This document shows positions 16,729-26,429 of a stretch of DNA of 33,972 bases, piece by piece. The first letter of the stretch is position 1. Every line of letters begins with the position of its first letter. Under the pieces are notes generated by a model. That model was not told where the DNA came from. It worked only from the letters and a program-made list of their open reading frames with translations, and made no database searches. Both the position numbers and the translations under genes were made by a program. This DNA comes from Nitrososphaeria archaeon (lineage in GTDB: Archaea > Thermoproteota > Nitrososphaeria > Nitrososphaerales > JACAEJ01), in assembly GCA_029775875.1 (NCBI GenBank), contig JARVKD010000011.1:1-33972 (forward strand), read 5' to 3'.

Positions 16729-17469
16729 CTATTCGACCTTTTCGAAATCTTTTTTCGTAGCACCACAAGTCGGGCAAACCCAATTTTCAGGCAGATCTTC
16801 GAAGGGAATCCCAGGTGGTATTCCGTTCTCAGGGTCGCCTCTCTCAGGATCATATATGTAGCCACAAACAACGCATTTCCACTTTGAAAAACTTTTGTAC
16901 TGAACCTTCTCAATTTCATCAACTATCTTTTCATATTTTTCATGTATCATTCTTCTATCAAAATCTAAAAATTCTTGAACCATGCTTTCTTGCTCCTGTT
17001 TTGTAAAATATTCCATGCATGGGAAAAAGAATCTCTTGTCTTCTTTCTCGATATGCTTGGAATAAAGTTCAACCAAATCTTTCATTAACTTCAGTATATC
17101 ATTTAATGCTTCAACATCACCTTTGCTATGACTCTCCTTAGCCTTCTCAAGGTTGCCTACTGTATTTCTTGCATAAATATGCTCTTGAATCAATTCTTGC
17201 ATTATCCTATTGTGATCAACAGACATATTCTTTTTTGCAAGGTCTCTGAAAAGAATGTCTTCTTCCTTACCATGATGGCATCTGTCAGCATACGTTCTGA
17301 GAAAGTCTATTACAATATCAATAAAATTTGAATCCACCTCTTTCTTTTCGCCTATTCTACCTAATTCTACCTTCATCAGTTTGATCATGCGTTCAATAAG
17401 CCTATGTTCCCTCATCAAAAGTCCAATGGGTAGCAAGTTCGCACTCTCGAAGATACTTTCAAAGATCAA
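16729..17469 (-). CDS. Hemerythrin-like domain fused to C-terminal rubredoxin
   Basis: [11 protein letters not shown]..., [25 protein letters not shown] (hemerythrin); [47 protein letters not shown] (rubredoxin). Confidence 0.93.
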   Translation of the reverse strand: MIFESIFESANLLPIGLLMREHRLIERMIKLMKVELGRIGEKKEVDSNFIDIVIDFLRTYADRCHHGKEEDILFRDLAKKNMSVDHNRIMQELIQEHIYARNTVGNLEKAKESHSKGDVEALNDILKLMKDLVELYSKHIEKEDKRFFFPCMEYFTKQEQESMVQEFLDFDRRMIHEKYEKIVDEIEKVQYKSFSKWKCVVCGYIYDPERGDPENGIPPGIPFEDLPENWVCPTCGATKKDFEKVE

Positions 17470-17543
17470 GCATATATTATTTTAGTATACAGGAGAGTCA
17501 CATGACTTAAGTAGAGTAAGAGGAAAAACTGATTAAAAATGCT

Positions 17544-17918
17544 TTAGAGAAGCTTACATGAAACTCTGTTGTATGCCTCGATAAAATCTTGTGCAAACTT
17601 GTCAGCATACTTCTCGGTACCTCTATGCTCATTATCGAAGTTTCTGAGATGGTGGTAAAATTCGTGCAGAATCGTAAAGGGGTCGTAAAGATACTCTCGC
17701 TTGGCAGCCAAAATTTCTTTTCTTTTTCCTGAATAAGCCGCTCTGACTCTTTTCGAACGACCTTTGAACACCCCTATCCCTATCTTAGGCTCATCAACAT
17801 GAAAATGTCTACTAAGAAGCGCTATGGCTTTCTCAGGCTGATAACTCAGTATAGTCGCTACGATCATTGCTTTAAAATAGTCGTTGAATTCTGAGGCCAT
17901 AGAAAATGACAACTGCAC
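17544..17918 (-). CDS. Putative zincin metallopeptidase-like protein
   Basis: HExxH motif in ILHEFYHHLRNFDNEHRGTEKYADKFAQDFI. Confidence 0.55.
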   Translation of the reverse strand: MQLSFSMASEFNDYFKAMIVATILSYQPEKAIALLSRHFHVDEPKIGIGVFKGRSKRVRAAYSGKRKEILAAKREYLYDPFTILHEFYHHLRNFDNEHRGTEKYADKFAQDFIEAYNRVSCKLL

Positions 17919-18055
17919 CCAATATTTTAGTCTATATTGTTAAATTGGTGGCTCTTAATTCGCACAAAAATATTCGAGAATAAAGATAGAATCATGACTA
18001 AGAAGTTTCGTTAATGATACGAAGATATGTGATTTTTAAAGATAATTTTAGATAA

Positions 18056-18286
18056 TTATTCGACTACGATCATGGTCAAGGTGGATCTGACATGAGGCAA
18101 TCGGCGAATCTTCCAAGTCAGGACTTCTTTGAGCTTTTCTGTCGATCCAGCCTGAATCTTGACTACTGTATCGTAGACACCGTAGACACGATGGGCTTCT
18201 AAGACACCCTCTACCTTCTTTAGCTCCTTGAGCAAATCTTCTTCAGAGCCAGGCTCAACATTGATAAGAACGAAAGCTGTGGTCAT
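18056..18286 (-). CDS. Stand-alone Lrp/AsnC ligand-binding (RAM) domain protein
   Basis: 76 aa; AFVLINVEPGSEEDLLKELKKVEGVLEAHRVYGVYDTVVKIQA...; no HTH. Confidence 0.88.
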   Translation of the reverse strand: MTTAFVLINVEPGSEEDLLKELKKVEGVLEAHRVYGVYDTVVKIQAGSTEKLKEVLTWKIRRLPHVRSTLTMIVVE

Positions 18287-18379
18287 TTTCTCACCTATTA
18301 TATGAAAACACGATATTAAAAAATGTTGCCATAAGAAAAGTTTAATTCTTGCCTAACTATTGCTTTTGGGGAGATAAGT

Positions 18380-18790
18380 TTGGTAAGCCTTCCAGAAAAT
18401 GTGATGAAAGTCATAAACGATCCAAAGGCATCAAAAGTCCTTGCAACAAAAACTCCTGAAGGAGTTATACATGCAATTCATGTAGGATCTATAATCGCTC
18501 CTAACCCTAACACAATAGCCTTCGCTGCTGTATTAATGAAGAAAACTAGCGAAAACCTTGAAGCAATGAAGAGAAAAGGCGAGTTAGCTTCTATTCTTGT
18601 AATCTTAGGAATGGAAGCCTATCAGATTAGAGTAAATATAAAAAATTACGAAACTTCAGGTCCCATCTATGAAAAACTAAGCGAAGAAATCGAGAAACTA
18701 GGTCTAAAGGTGAGAGGCGTTTGGATTACAGAACCTGCTGAAATCTGGAATCAGAGTGCATCCTACGAAGCAGGCAAAAGAATCGCATAA
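18380..18790 (+). CDS. Pyridoxamine 5'-phosphate oxidase-like FMN-binding split-barrel protein
   Basis: LPENVMKVINDPKASKVLATKTPEGVIHAIHVGSIIAPNPNTIAFAAVLMKKTSENLEA; split-barrel-like pattern. Confidence 0.65.
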   Translation: MVSLPENVMKVINDPKASKVLATKTPEGVIHAIHVGSIIAPNPNTIAFAAVLMKKTSENLEAMKRKGELASILVILGMEAYQIRVNIKNYETSGPIYEKLSEEIEKLGLKVRGVWITEPAEIWNQSASYEAGKRIA

Positions 18791-18962
18791 AATTGCCTTT
18801 GTTGCAAATTAGAACGTATATTACTCTACTTAGAGTATCAAATATTTATAGCGTTCACATTTAAATAACTCTCCAAATAAGTTATAAAACCACGAGGAGG
18901 CTGAACAGAGGAATCACTCCAGAAATACTTGATGGACTAGAAACTTATTACAATAAAAGGAT

Positions 18963-20432
18963 GTGATTAGTTCTTTGAATACTCAACCATCGTTTAAAGA
19001 AAAGAAAGATGCCCTTACCATCGTCAAGTTTGGTGGAGGTGTCATAAAGCCCTATGGAGAAGGCATTCCTGATATAGTGAAAAGAGTTAGAGAGATAAGG
19101 CAAAAAGATGGCAAAGGTCCAGTTGTAGTAGTGTCTGCACCGAAGGGGGTTACAGACCTTGCCATAGACATAGGAGAAGACTGCGCCAAAACGGGTTTCA
19201 TCAGCAACAAATCTTTCAAGTTAAGAAATCCTTATGAGAGAATTAGAGACTCATACATTAAGGAATTTCATAAAGGCGCTTTCAACGATGAATTGAACAG
19301 ATGCTTTGAGGAAGTGGATGGAGCATTAGAGCAAGTAGCAAGGAATAAGGAGTTTGAGGGTGGGAATAGGGCTATTGTCTTGGCTTATAGCGGTGAACTT
19401 TTGATGGCAAAAACCATGGACTTTGTTTTAAAGAGTAATGGCATAGACTCTTTGAGTATGCCTTTTGAAGAATGGCCTATTATTACTGATAGGAGCTTTG
19501 AGGGAGCCACTTTCTTACTTGATGAGTCTAAAAGAGAATCTAGGCATTTAATAGAATATATAAACGAAGGTAAGGTTCCTATCGTTGGTGGTTTTATAGG
19601 CAAGACCATCTATGGAAGAGAAACTACGTATGAGAGGGGAGGTTCTGATAGAACCGCTGTCGATCTCGGAATAGTTTTGTCTCATGTTTATGATGTAACT
19701 GTTGACTTTGAGAAAGATAGCATGGTTATGAGTGCCAACCCAAAGGTAGAAGGCATAAGCAAAAACGAATTGGACCCTGTTTGGAGTTTATCGTATAATG
19801 AGGCTACTCTTGGTGCCCAGTATGGTATGGACATAGTTGACTACGTTGCTTTGATGGACATACAGCATGCAAATTTGAATCTATTGCTTACAGTAACTGA
19901 CATAAAAGACCCAAAGAGATTTACGAAAATCCAAAGAGAAGCATCACATGAAGATAGCAACCCTATCAAAATAGTAACTGGCAAGAAGGATTGTATCATC
20001 CTAAAGATAAGAGAAAGAAATAAACTGTCTCTGAGAGATTATTTGGGGAAGAATAGAAGGTTCGAGGGCTTTACTGAATTAAGACCTTACAAAAAAGATG
20101 ACGAGTGGGTATCCAAGCTATTGTTTCTCGATGGAGAATTCTTCAGAAAGAATGAAGAGATAATAAGAAGATACGATGAATCGTCTGAAGTTGAGCGTGA
20201 TTTAGGAGCCATTACATTGATAGGGGATGAGATGTATAGAGTGCCAGACGTTTCTGCTGAAGTCCAAAGCGCCATAAAAGGATACGGGATCAACATTGAG
20301 AATGCTGACGCTCAAAAGGAGACTTCTAGCATACTTATCATAGTCAAGGAAGAGCATGTAGAAAAATGTGTAAGTTTGATTCATAAGAGAAGAGCAGAGT
20401 TGAACGTAAAAGCGAACAAGAACAAATTCTAG
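18963..20432 (+). CDS. lysC: Aspartate kinase
   Basis: TIVKFGGGVIKPYGEGI; YERGGSDRTAVDLGIVLSH; VDFEKDSMVMSANPKVEG; C-terminal ACT-like region. GTG start. Confidence 0.88.
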   Translation: MISSLNTQPSFKEKKDALTIVKFGGGVIKPYGEGIPDIVKRVREIRQKDGKGPVVVVSAPKGVTDLAIDIGEDCAKTGFISNKSFKLRNPYERIRDSYIKEFHKGAFNDELNRCFEEVDGALEQVARNKEFEGGNRAIVLAYSGELLMAKTMDFVLKSNGIDSLSMPFEEWPIITDRSFEGATFLLDESKRESRHLIEYINEGKVPIVGGFIGKTIYGRETTYERGGSDRTAVDLGIVLSHVYDVTVDFEKDSMVMSANPKVEGISKNELDPVWSLSYNEATLGAQYGMDIVDYVALMDIQHANLNLLLTVTDIKDPKRFTKIQREASHEDSNPIKIVTGKKDCIILKIRERNKLSLRDYLGKNRRFEGFTELRPYKKDDEWVSKLLFLDGEFFRKNEEIIRRYDESSEVERDLGAITLIGDEMYRVPDVSAEVQSAIKGYGINIENADAQKETSSILIIVKEEHVEKCVSLIHKRRAELNVKANKNKF

Positions 20433-20600
20433 ACGATCTCTTTAAAAAACTGAATGACAAGAGAGTTTCTTAAATATAGGAATACGATCCCCATTAACCA
20501 ATTATACATTATAAACAATATATACTTCTCTTACTATTTTGGTAAAGGATAAAAAGGTGAAATAACTGAAGGTTGAACATGTAAATTAGGTGAAAAATAG

Positions 20601-21428
20601 ATGGGAACAATTTTGTTAAAACTTAAAAACAAAGTGGAAAGGCCTCTTGACGCTTCTGTTATAAGCCCTGATGTCTTTGCAGGAAAGTCTCTAAAAGAAA
20701 GAGAGAGCTTAGAGTTATGGAGAGGAAACAAGAAGATAAAATTGGGAGAAGTCTTCGAAGTTTCAGGAGAATCAGGTCAAAAACCTGAGGATATTACGAT
20801 AACAATAGAAGGCGATCTATCAAAGGCTAGGAGAATAGGCAAGCAGATGACTTCTGGCAAGATAATCGTAAATGGAAACGCTGGTTTTTACGTAGGGGAT
20901 AACATGAAAGGTGGAGAGATTCATGTTCATGGTAATGTTGACTCTTGGCTTGGCTTTGAGATGAAAGGAGGAAACATAGAGGTTGATGGTGATGCAGGAG
21001 ATTTCATAGGCTCAGCTTATAGAGGCTCAAAAAATGGAATGAGCGGGGGCACTATTATCGTAAAGGGGAACGCTGGGAGTGAAGTTGGCTGCTTTATGAA
21101 GGATGGTCTAATAAGAATAGGGGGAGATGTAGGATTATATGCAGGGGTTCATATGCAAGGCGGTACTATATTCGTCTCTGGAAGCTCTCTCGGTAGGCTT
21201 GGCGCTGAAATGACAGGAGGAAAGGTAATAGTGATGGGAAAGGTTCCTGATGTTCTGCCAAGCTTTATAATAGATGAAGTCAGACCAAACATAAAAGTGG
21301 GAGCAGACAAGATAACAGGTCCCTTCTACTCCTTCTCAGGAGATATGACAGAAGGCGGAAACGGAAAGATCTTCATATCAGTCCCAAATAATGAACATTT
21401 CAAAAAGAAGGAGGCATACATTCTCTAA
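20601..21428 (+). CDS. fwdC: Formylmethanofuran dehydrogenase subunit C
   Basis: GltS-C-like beta-helix repeats (GKIIVNGNAGFYVGDNMKGGEIHVHGNVDSWLGFEMKGG...; GGTIIVKGNAGSEVGCFMKDG). Confidence 0.9.
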   Translation: MGTILLKLKNKVERPLDASVISPDVFAGKSLKERESLELWRGNKKIKLGEVFEVSGESGQKPEDITITIEGDLSKARRIGKQMTSGKIIVNGNAGFYVGDNMKGGEIHVHGNVDSWLGFEMKGGNIEVDGDAGDFIGSAYRGSKNGMSGGTIIVKGNAGSEVGCFMKDGLIRIGGDVGLYAGVHMQGGTIFVSGSSLGRLGAEMTGGKVIVMGKVPDVLPSFIIDEVRPNIKVGADKITGPFYSFSGDMTEGGNGKIFISVPNNEHFKKKEAYIL

Positions 21429-21432
21429 GGCG

Positions 21433-22395
21433 ATGAAATTGGCTATAAGTGTAAACTTGAGAGCTTTGAATATAGTAAAAGAGATGATAGAAAAGAAGGA
21501 TGAATTGGCTATAGCAGTTACAAAGGCTGAGAATGGAGCAACCATCATAGATGCAGGGATAAAAGCCAAAGGAGGTTTCATGGCTGGAAAGTATATCACA
21601 GAAATATGCTTAGGAGGATATGGTAAAGCATCTTTATGCTACTTTGATCATGATGGACTATCTTTACCTAAGATCTTTGTCTCAACAGATCATCCAGCTA
21701 TTTCACTATTAGGTTCACAGTTTGCTGGCTGGAGGATAAGTGTAGAGAAATATTTTGCCATGGGCTCTGGTCCTGCTAGAGCCATACCCATGAAGCCTAA
21801 AGAACTATATGCAAAGATAAAGTATCAGGATTCAGCAGACTCAGCAGTCATAGTCTTAGAAACCTCTGAGGAACCTCCTGTAGATGCATTGAATTACATT
21901 TCAAAAGAATGCAAAGTCAGTCCAGATAAATTATATGCAATACTCACACCAACATCAAGTGTTGCTGGCTCCACTCAGATTTCAGGAAGAATAGTGGAGA
22001 CTGGGCTGCATAGATTGGTAGAGTTAGGGTTTGATCCTCTAAAGGTTCTGTATGGTTGTGGTCAAGCGCCAATTGCTCCATCACATCCAAAGGCTACAAA
22101 AGCCATGGGAAGAACTAATGATATGCTCATGTATGGAGGCGAGACCTTCTTCATGATAGATGATGAGGATGATCAAGAGATTACAAAACTGCTTGAAAAG
22201 GCTCCATCATCATCTTCACCAGCCTATGGTCAACCTTTTTACGAAATCTTCAAGGCTGCAAACTTTGACTTTTACAAGATAGACCCTGCTCTATTCGCAC
22301 CAGCATCTATTACCATTAATAACATGAGGACTGGCAATACCTTTACTGCAGGAAAGATCAACCCAGATATTGTGAAAAAGTCTGTAGGACTCTGA
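21433..22395 (+). CDS. mch: Methenyltetrahydromethanopterin cyclohydrolase
   Basis: MKLAISVNLRALNIVKEMIEK...GGFMAGKYITEICLGGYG...; ILTPTSSVAGSTQISGRIVETGLH; APIAPSHPK. Start chosen at 21433 (after fwdC stop) instead of 21391. Confidence 0.95.
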   Translation: MKLAISVNLRALNIVKEMIEKKDELAIAVTKAENGATIIDAGIKAKGGFMAGKYITEICLGGYGKASLCYFDHDGLSLPKIFVSTDHPAISLLGSQFAGWRISVEKYFAMGSGPARAIPMKPKELYAKIKYQDSADSAVIVLETSEEPPVDALNYISKECKVSPDKLYAILTPTSSVAGSTQISGRIVETGLHRLVELGFDPLKVLYGCGQAPIAPSHPKATKAMGRTNDMLMYGGETFFMIDDEDDQEITKLLEKAPSSSSPAYGQPFYEIFKAANFDFYKIDPALFAPASITINNMRTGNTFTAGKINPDIVKKSVGL

Positions 22396-22511
22396 ATAGT
22401 CCTTTTTACATTTTTATCATGCTCGACACACTTACACGAAGACTGTTTAAAATATTAACGAAGCGGTACTTTGAGAAAGGATATTAGTTAAGAAAAAATA
22501 GATTTTAATGA

Positions 22512-23405
22512 TTGAACTTGCCCCAAAGGATAGGATTACTTACAAGAGATCCTGAATCATGGTGCTCCAATCAGTTGCTAAAGTCTATGGTTAAGAAAGG
22601 TATCGATCCAGTATGCTTTAGCCTACCAGATTTAGTTGCCAGAGTAGCCATCAAGCCTTATGTTACAACAAAGGAAGGAATAGACTTGCTCAAGGAATTA
22701 AGTGCTATTCTAGTTCGACCTATAGGTAGAGGATCTTTAGAAGAGATCATCTTTAGATTGGATGTTCTTCGTGGATTAGAGAGAAAAGGTTTACTCATAA
22801 TCAACCCACCAAGAGCCATAGAAATCTCTGCTGATAAACATCGTTCATTGACTCTGATGGAAGAGCAGGGCATAAAAGTTCCTCCGACCATAGCTACTGA
22901 AGATACTGAAGCTGCGATGAGAGCCTTTGAAGAGTTAGGAGGAGATGTAGTAATAAAACCTATATTTGGCTCTAGAGGAATAGGCATAGGTAGAGTCAAC
23001 GATCCAGAGACTGCTTGGAGAATCTTTCATGCCTTGAGCTATACTAGACATGTATTATACATTCAAAAATTCATCCCTCACGGTACTAGAGATATAAGGC
23101 TCTTCGTGATTGGGGATAGAGTTATAGCTGCCATGTATAGAGAGGCTGATAGCTGGAAGACGAATATAGACAGAGGTGCAAAGCCAGTTCCTTTTGAACC
23201 ATCCAAAGAGCTTGAAGAATTAGCAATAAAAGTTGCCAAGACGATAGGTTGCAAAGTTGCAGGAGTGGATGTGATGGAGAGCCAAGAAGGATACATGGTG
23301 AATGAGATAAACAGCCAGCCAGGCTTTAGAGGATTACAGCTTGTAACTAAAGTCAATATTGCAGATGAGATCATAGACTATATCCTTGAGAATATACGAC
23401 GTTGA
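22512..23405 (+). CDS. RimK-family ATP-grasp ligase; probable tetrahydromethanopterin:glutamate ligase (MptN-like)
   Basis: ATP-grasp: GGDVVIKPIFGSRGIGIGRV; IPHGTRDIRLFVIGDRVIAAMYR; VAGVDVMESQEGYMVNEINSQPGFRGL; adjacent to mch. Confidence 0.8.
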   Translation: MNLPQRIGLLTRDPESWCSNQLLKSMVKKGIDPVCFSLPDLVARVAIKPYVTTKEGIDLLKELSAILVRPIGRGSLEEIIFRLDVLRGLERKGLLIINPPRAIEISADKHRSLTLMEEQGIKVPPTIATEDTEAAMRAFEELGGDVVIKPIFGSRGIGIGRVNDPETAWRIFHALSYTRHVLYIQKFIPHGTRDIRLFVIGDRVIAAMYREADSWKTNIDRGAKPVPFEPSKELEELAIKVAKTIGCKVAGVDVMESQEGYMVNEINSQPGFRGLQLVTKVNIADEIIDYILENIRR

Positions 23406-23431
23406 TACTTCTTTTCTGAAAATTAATTTTA

Positions 23432-23680
23432 TTAACTAGTTTTCTTTGTTTTTCTCGCTTTTTCCATGAACGTGAAGATCAGCCATGCTATCACTCCATA
23501 GATTACCCCATTAAACACTGCGGACACCAAGGTTGTTGCAGGTACCCCAAGTACTAAGTACTCAGTTCCTGGAACGCCTAATAAGCTGTAAAGCTGTATT
23601 CCCGGAGGTAGATAAACATACACTAAGGTGGCTAACAAGAATACTATGAAGACTATTAAGAACACTATTGCCCCTCTCAT
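23432..23680 (-). CDS. Small membrane protein (two predicted hydrophobic segments)
   Basis: MRGAIVFLIVFIVFLLATLVYVYLPP... and ATTLVSAVFNGVIYGVIAWLIFTFM. Confidence 0.55.
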   Translation of the reverse strand: MRGAIVFLIVFIVFLLATLVYVYLPPGIQLYSLLGVPGTEYLVLGVPATTLVSAVFNGVIYGVIAWLIFTFMEKARKTKKTS

Positions 23681-23753
23681 TTCATCCCCTCATCAGCTTG
23701 GTCGATGAGCCGGATAATAACTTTTCCATAAATATTTTACCTTATCTCGCTAT

Positions 23754-24659
23754 TTAATACATCTCCAGAGCTTCTTTTAGTTTGATCTGGTATGGACCGA
23801 GTTTGCCTCCAAAGTTCACTGCAGATATCTTGACTACACCAGGCACATTCATGGCTGCCTTTACTCCTGCTGCTGTGGCTTTTTTGACAATATCTTCTGT
23901 CAAACCATTGAAGACAAGTTCGTATATGCTGTTCACATTTGGAGGGACTTTTGAGTCAGGAATAACTCCTCTCAATACAGGACAGAAAGGATGATTTGTC
24001 GATGCAGGTAGCTTATACTTCGTGGAGCCAACCTTTGACCCTGAGCGACAAATTCCACCTGGGAAGGTTAGAACAACTCCCTCGACCTTGCCCATGGCTT
24101 CAACAGCATCCTCTGATGCTTTTAGAGCAGATTTTTGACTTTCAGCCATTATTAGAAAGTTTCCACCAGCCACCGCTTTTTTCAATCCGAATCTATCCTC
24201 GATTATGAATTCTCCTTCCATGACCGGGATTCTCCATACCTTCTTTCCAAAGACCTTATCTAACTTTTCAAAGCCATCGCCAAACATTCGAATGGATTTG
24301 CCCAGTCTTGTGTATTTCTTAGCATCGGGTATACCATTGAATATTGCTGTAGTTGGGCAGGTTAGTATGCACTGACCTATTCTTGCCAGCATCTGAAACT
24401 TTAGCATAGGTAAAGTTCTATGGTAGATCTGAACGTAAACACCAGGTCTTCCATCTGGAGTCTTTTCTGGAGGCACTATCGTTCCTTCTACACCTGCCTC
24501 TGCTGGAGACATGATTATGGAAGAGGCAAAGCCTGTGGCAGTCCTACCTGCAGTCAGAGCCCATTTCTCGTTTTCAGCAGTCACTAGCATTCTACCAGCG
24601 ATCATAGGAAAGGCTTCAGCAAAAGTATCTTCAACTTCTACTTCAGGCATTTTATTCAA
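23754..24659 (-). CDS. ftr: Formylmethanofuran:tetrahydromethanopterin formyltransferase
   Basis: VEVEDTFAEAFPMIAGRMLVTAENEKWALTAGRTATGFASSIIMSPAEAGVEG; LTFPGGICRSGSKVGSTKYKLPASTNHPFCP. Confidence 0.95.
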   Translation of the reverse strand: MNKMPEVEVEDTFAEAFPMIAGRMLVTAENEKWALTAGRTATGFASSIIMSPAEAGVEGTIVPPEKTPDGRPGVYVQIYHRTLPMLKFQMLARIGQCILTCPTTAIFNGIPDAKKYTRLGKSIRMFGDGFEKLDKVFGKKVWRIPVMEGEFIIEDRFGLKKAVAGGNFLIMAESQKSALKASEDAVEAMGKVEGVVLTFPGGICRSGSKVGSTKYKLPASTNHPFCPVLRGVIPDSKVPPNVNSIYELVFNGLTEDIVKKATAAGVKAAMNVPGVVKISAVNFGGKLGPYQIKLKEALEMY

Positions 24660-24710
24660 ACCTCACCTTTAAGTGACTAATGATGGCATTTAAAATATTT
24701 TCTAATAAAT

Positions 24711-25052
24711 ATGAGTAAAGCAATTAAATACTTTGAGATTCAAAATAGAAAAATAATTATAAATGCGATAAGAATGCTTAAGTTGGGGAGAAATTTGGTA
24801 GATTTTGATAAAATCGTGAGAGGAATCCCTCAAGGTTCTCTTGAAAAAGTTTCAGACGAATTGGTCAAGATTCTTCTTGGCTCTCCAAATACTGACAAGA
24901 TGCCCGAAGGGTTGGCAAAAGCTATGTTGCGTCATTGGCAGTGTGACGAACTATCATCGCCTACAGGAGTCAAAGTCCTTTTAGAAGCGTCCATGACTTT
25001 GGAGGAAGAGAAGACGAAGGCTTCTCTTCAAGCCCTGGGAGTTCAATTGTAA
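24711..25052 (+). CDS. Hypothetical protein immediately upstream of mer
   Basis: 113 aa ORF ending 6 nt before mer; no family recognised. Confidence 0.65.
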   Translation: MSKAIKYFEIQNRKIIINAIRMLKLGRNLVDFDKIVRGIPQGSLEKVSDELVKILLGSPNTDKMPEGLAKAMLRHWQCDELSSPTGVKVLLEASMTLEEEKTKASLQALGVQL

Positions 25053-25058
25053 GGAGGT

Positions 25059-26057
25059 TTGAAAATGCCAAAATTTGGAATAGAGTTCGTGCCAACAGAT
25101 GCGTATTGGAAGGTAGTCTATCATGCAATACAGGCTGAAAAGGCTGGCTATGATTACGTATGGATTACAGATCATTTCAACAATCGCAACGTCTACGTTT
25201 TGCTAACAAACATAGCCATCTACACAAATAGAATCAGGTTTGGACCTGGTGTTACAAATCCATACATGCTTCATCCCATAATGACGGCTCAATCCATGGC
25301 TTCTTTGAACGAAATGGCTCCAGGGAGAGTAGTATGTGGTCTAGGAACAGGTGATAAGACAACTTTAGATATGGTAGGCATTGAAAGGGCTAAGCCATTA
25401 TCTGCTGTGAAAGAGGCTGTCCAGATAATTCGAGAGATAACAGCAGGGAAGACTGTAAAGCTGGCTGGAGAAGTCTTTAAAGTGGCTGGAGCGAGGATGA
25501 ACTTCAAATCTATAAGTCGAATTCCTATATTCATTGGAGCTCAAGGACCGAAGATGCTATCTCTTGCCGCTGAAATCGGTGATGGAGTTCTCATTAATGC
25601 ATCGAACAAGAAGGATTTTGAAGATGCCATGAAATACATAAAGGAAGGCGTTGAGAAGGCTGGTAAGAAATTGCAAGACGTTGAAGTCGTTGCTGCAACT
25701 TCCTTTTCTGCGCATGAAGACATAGCGAAGGCTCAAAAGGCTGCCATTCCAGTAGTAGCATTCATAGTTGCAGGAAGCCCTGAATTGATCTTGCAGAGGC
25801 ATGGCATACCTATAGAATCAGCCAATAAGATAAGAGAAGCAATATCAAAAGGAATGTTCAAGGATGCCTTCGGAAGTGTTACACCAGAGATGATAGAAGC
25901 CTTCTCCATATCTGGCACTCCTAGTATGTGTATAGAGAAGATTGCTGAATTGGCAAAGATAGGTGTAACATTATTCATAACTGGCTCGCCCATAGGTCCC
26001 AACGTAAGAAATTCGATAAACCTCATCAGTAAAGAGATAATACCACACTTCAAATAG
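25059..26057 (+). CDS. mer: F420-dependent 5,10-methylenetetrahydromethanopterin reductase (luciferase-like)
   Basis: KFGIEFVPTDAYWKVVYHAIQAEKAGYDYVWITDHFNNRNVYVLLT; RIRFGPGVTNPYMLHPIMTAQSMASLNEMAPGRVVCGLGTGD. Confidence 0.9.
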   Translation: MKMPKFGIEFVPTDAYWKVVYHAIQAEKAGYDYVWITDHFNNRNVYVLLTNIAIYTNRIRFGPGVTNPYMLHPIMTAQSMASLNEMAPGRVVCGLGTGDKTTLDMVGIERAKPLSAVKEAVQIIREITAGKTVKLAGEVFKVAGARMNFKSISRIPIFIGAQGPKMLSLAAEIGDGVLINASNKKDFEDAMKYIKEGVEKAGKKLQDVEVVAATSFSAHEDIAKAQKAAIPVVAFIVAGSPELILQRHGIPIESANKIREAISKGMFKDAFGSVTPEMIEAFSISGTPSMCIEKIAELAKIGVTLFITGSPIGPNVRNSINLISKEIIPHFK

Positions 26058-26138
26058 TAAGAACTCATAATACTGATGGTATTTTTGAGTAATCCTATCG
26101 GAGGATATCGAAAATTCATAACAAAGGGCAATCTTTTG

Positions 26139-26181
26139 GTTGAACATAAGACTTATGTAGTACTTTCAGTCTAAGTTCAAC
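26139..26181. promoter_or_regulatory. Nested inverted repeats upstream of vapBC (candidate operator)
   Basis: GTTGAAC (26139..26145)...GTTCAAC (26175..26181), plus inner CATAAG-A-CTTATG (26145..26157). Confidence 0.4.
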
Positions 26182-26190
26182 TGAATATAT

Positions 26191-26427
26191 TTGTCGGAAG
26201 AAAAGGTCAAAGTGACTAGAAAAGGACAGATAACCATACCTGTAGAATATAGAAGAAAGTATAACATAAGAGAAGGGATGAGAGTAATAGTAAAAGAAGG
26301 AGTCGATGGTATCGTCTTAAAACCAATAACTCCATTAGAAGACCTTGCTGGTATCGATGCTGGTAAGGTTAAGCTTGATGAAGCGAAAAGAAGACTTGAT
26401 AAAATGAGGGAAGAAGATAGGTATTAG
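26191..26427 (+). CDS. vapB: AbrB/SpoVT-type antitoxin (VapB)
   Basis: KVKVTRKGQITIPVEYRRKYNIREGMRVIVKEGVDGIVLKPI; TTG start; next to a PIN-domain gene. Confidence 0.88.
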   Translation: MSEEKVKVTRKGQITIPVEYRRKYNIREGMRVIVKEGVDGIVLKPITPLEDLAGIDAGKVKLDEAKRRLDKMREEDRY

Positions 26428-26429
26428 AC

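Noticed and set aside
18864-18965. Possible small upstream ORF overlapping the aspartate kinase start (…RLNRGITPEILDGLETYYNKRM*)
   Set aside because: No ATG/GTG/TTG start in frame; contains a TATA-like TTATAAAA, so more likely promoter/5' leader.
25733-26131. 132-aa minus-strand ORF antisense to mer
   Set aside because: Shadow ORF of a conserved enzyme; no supporting motif.
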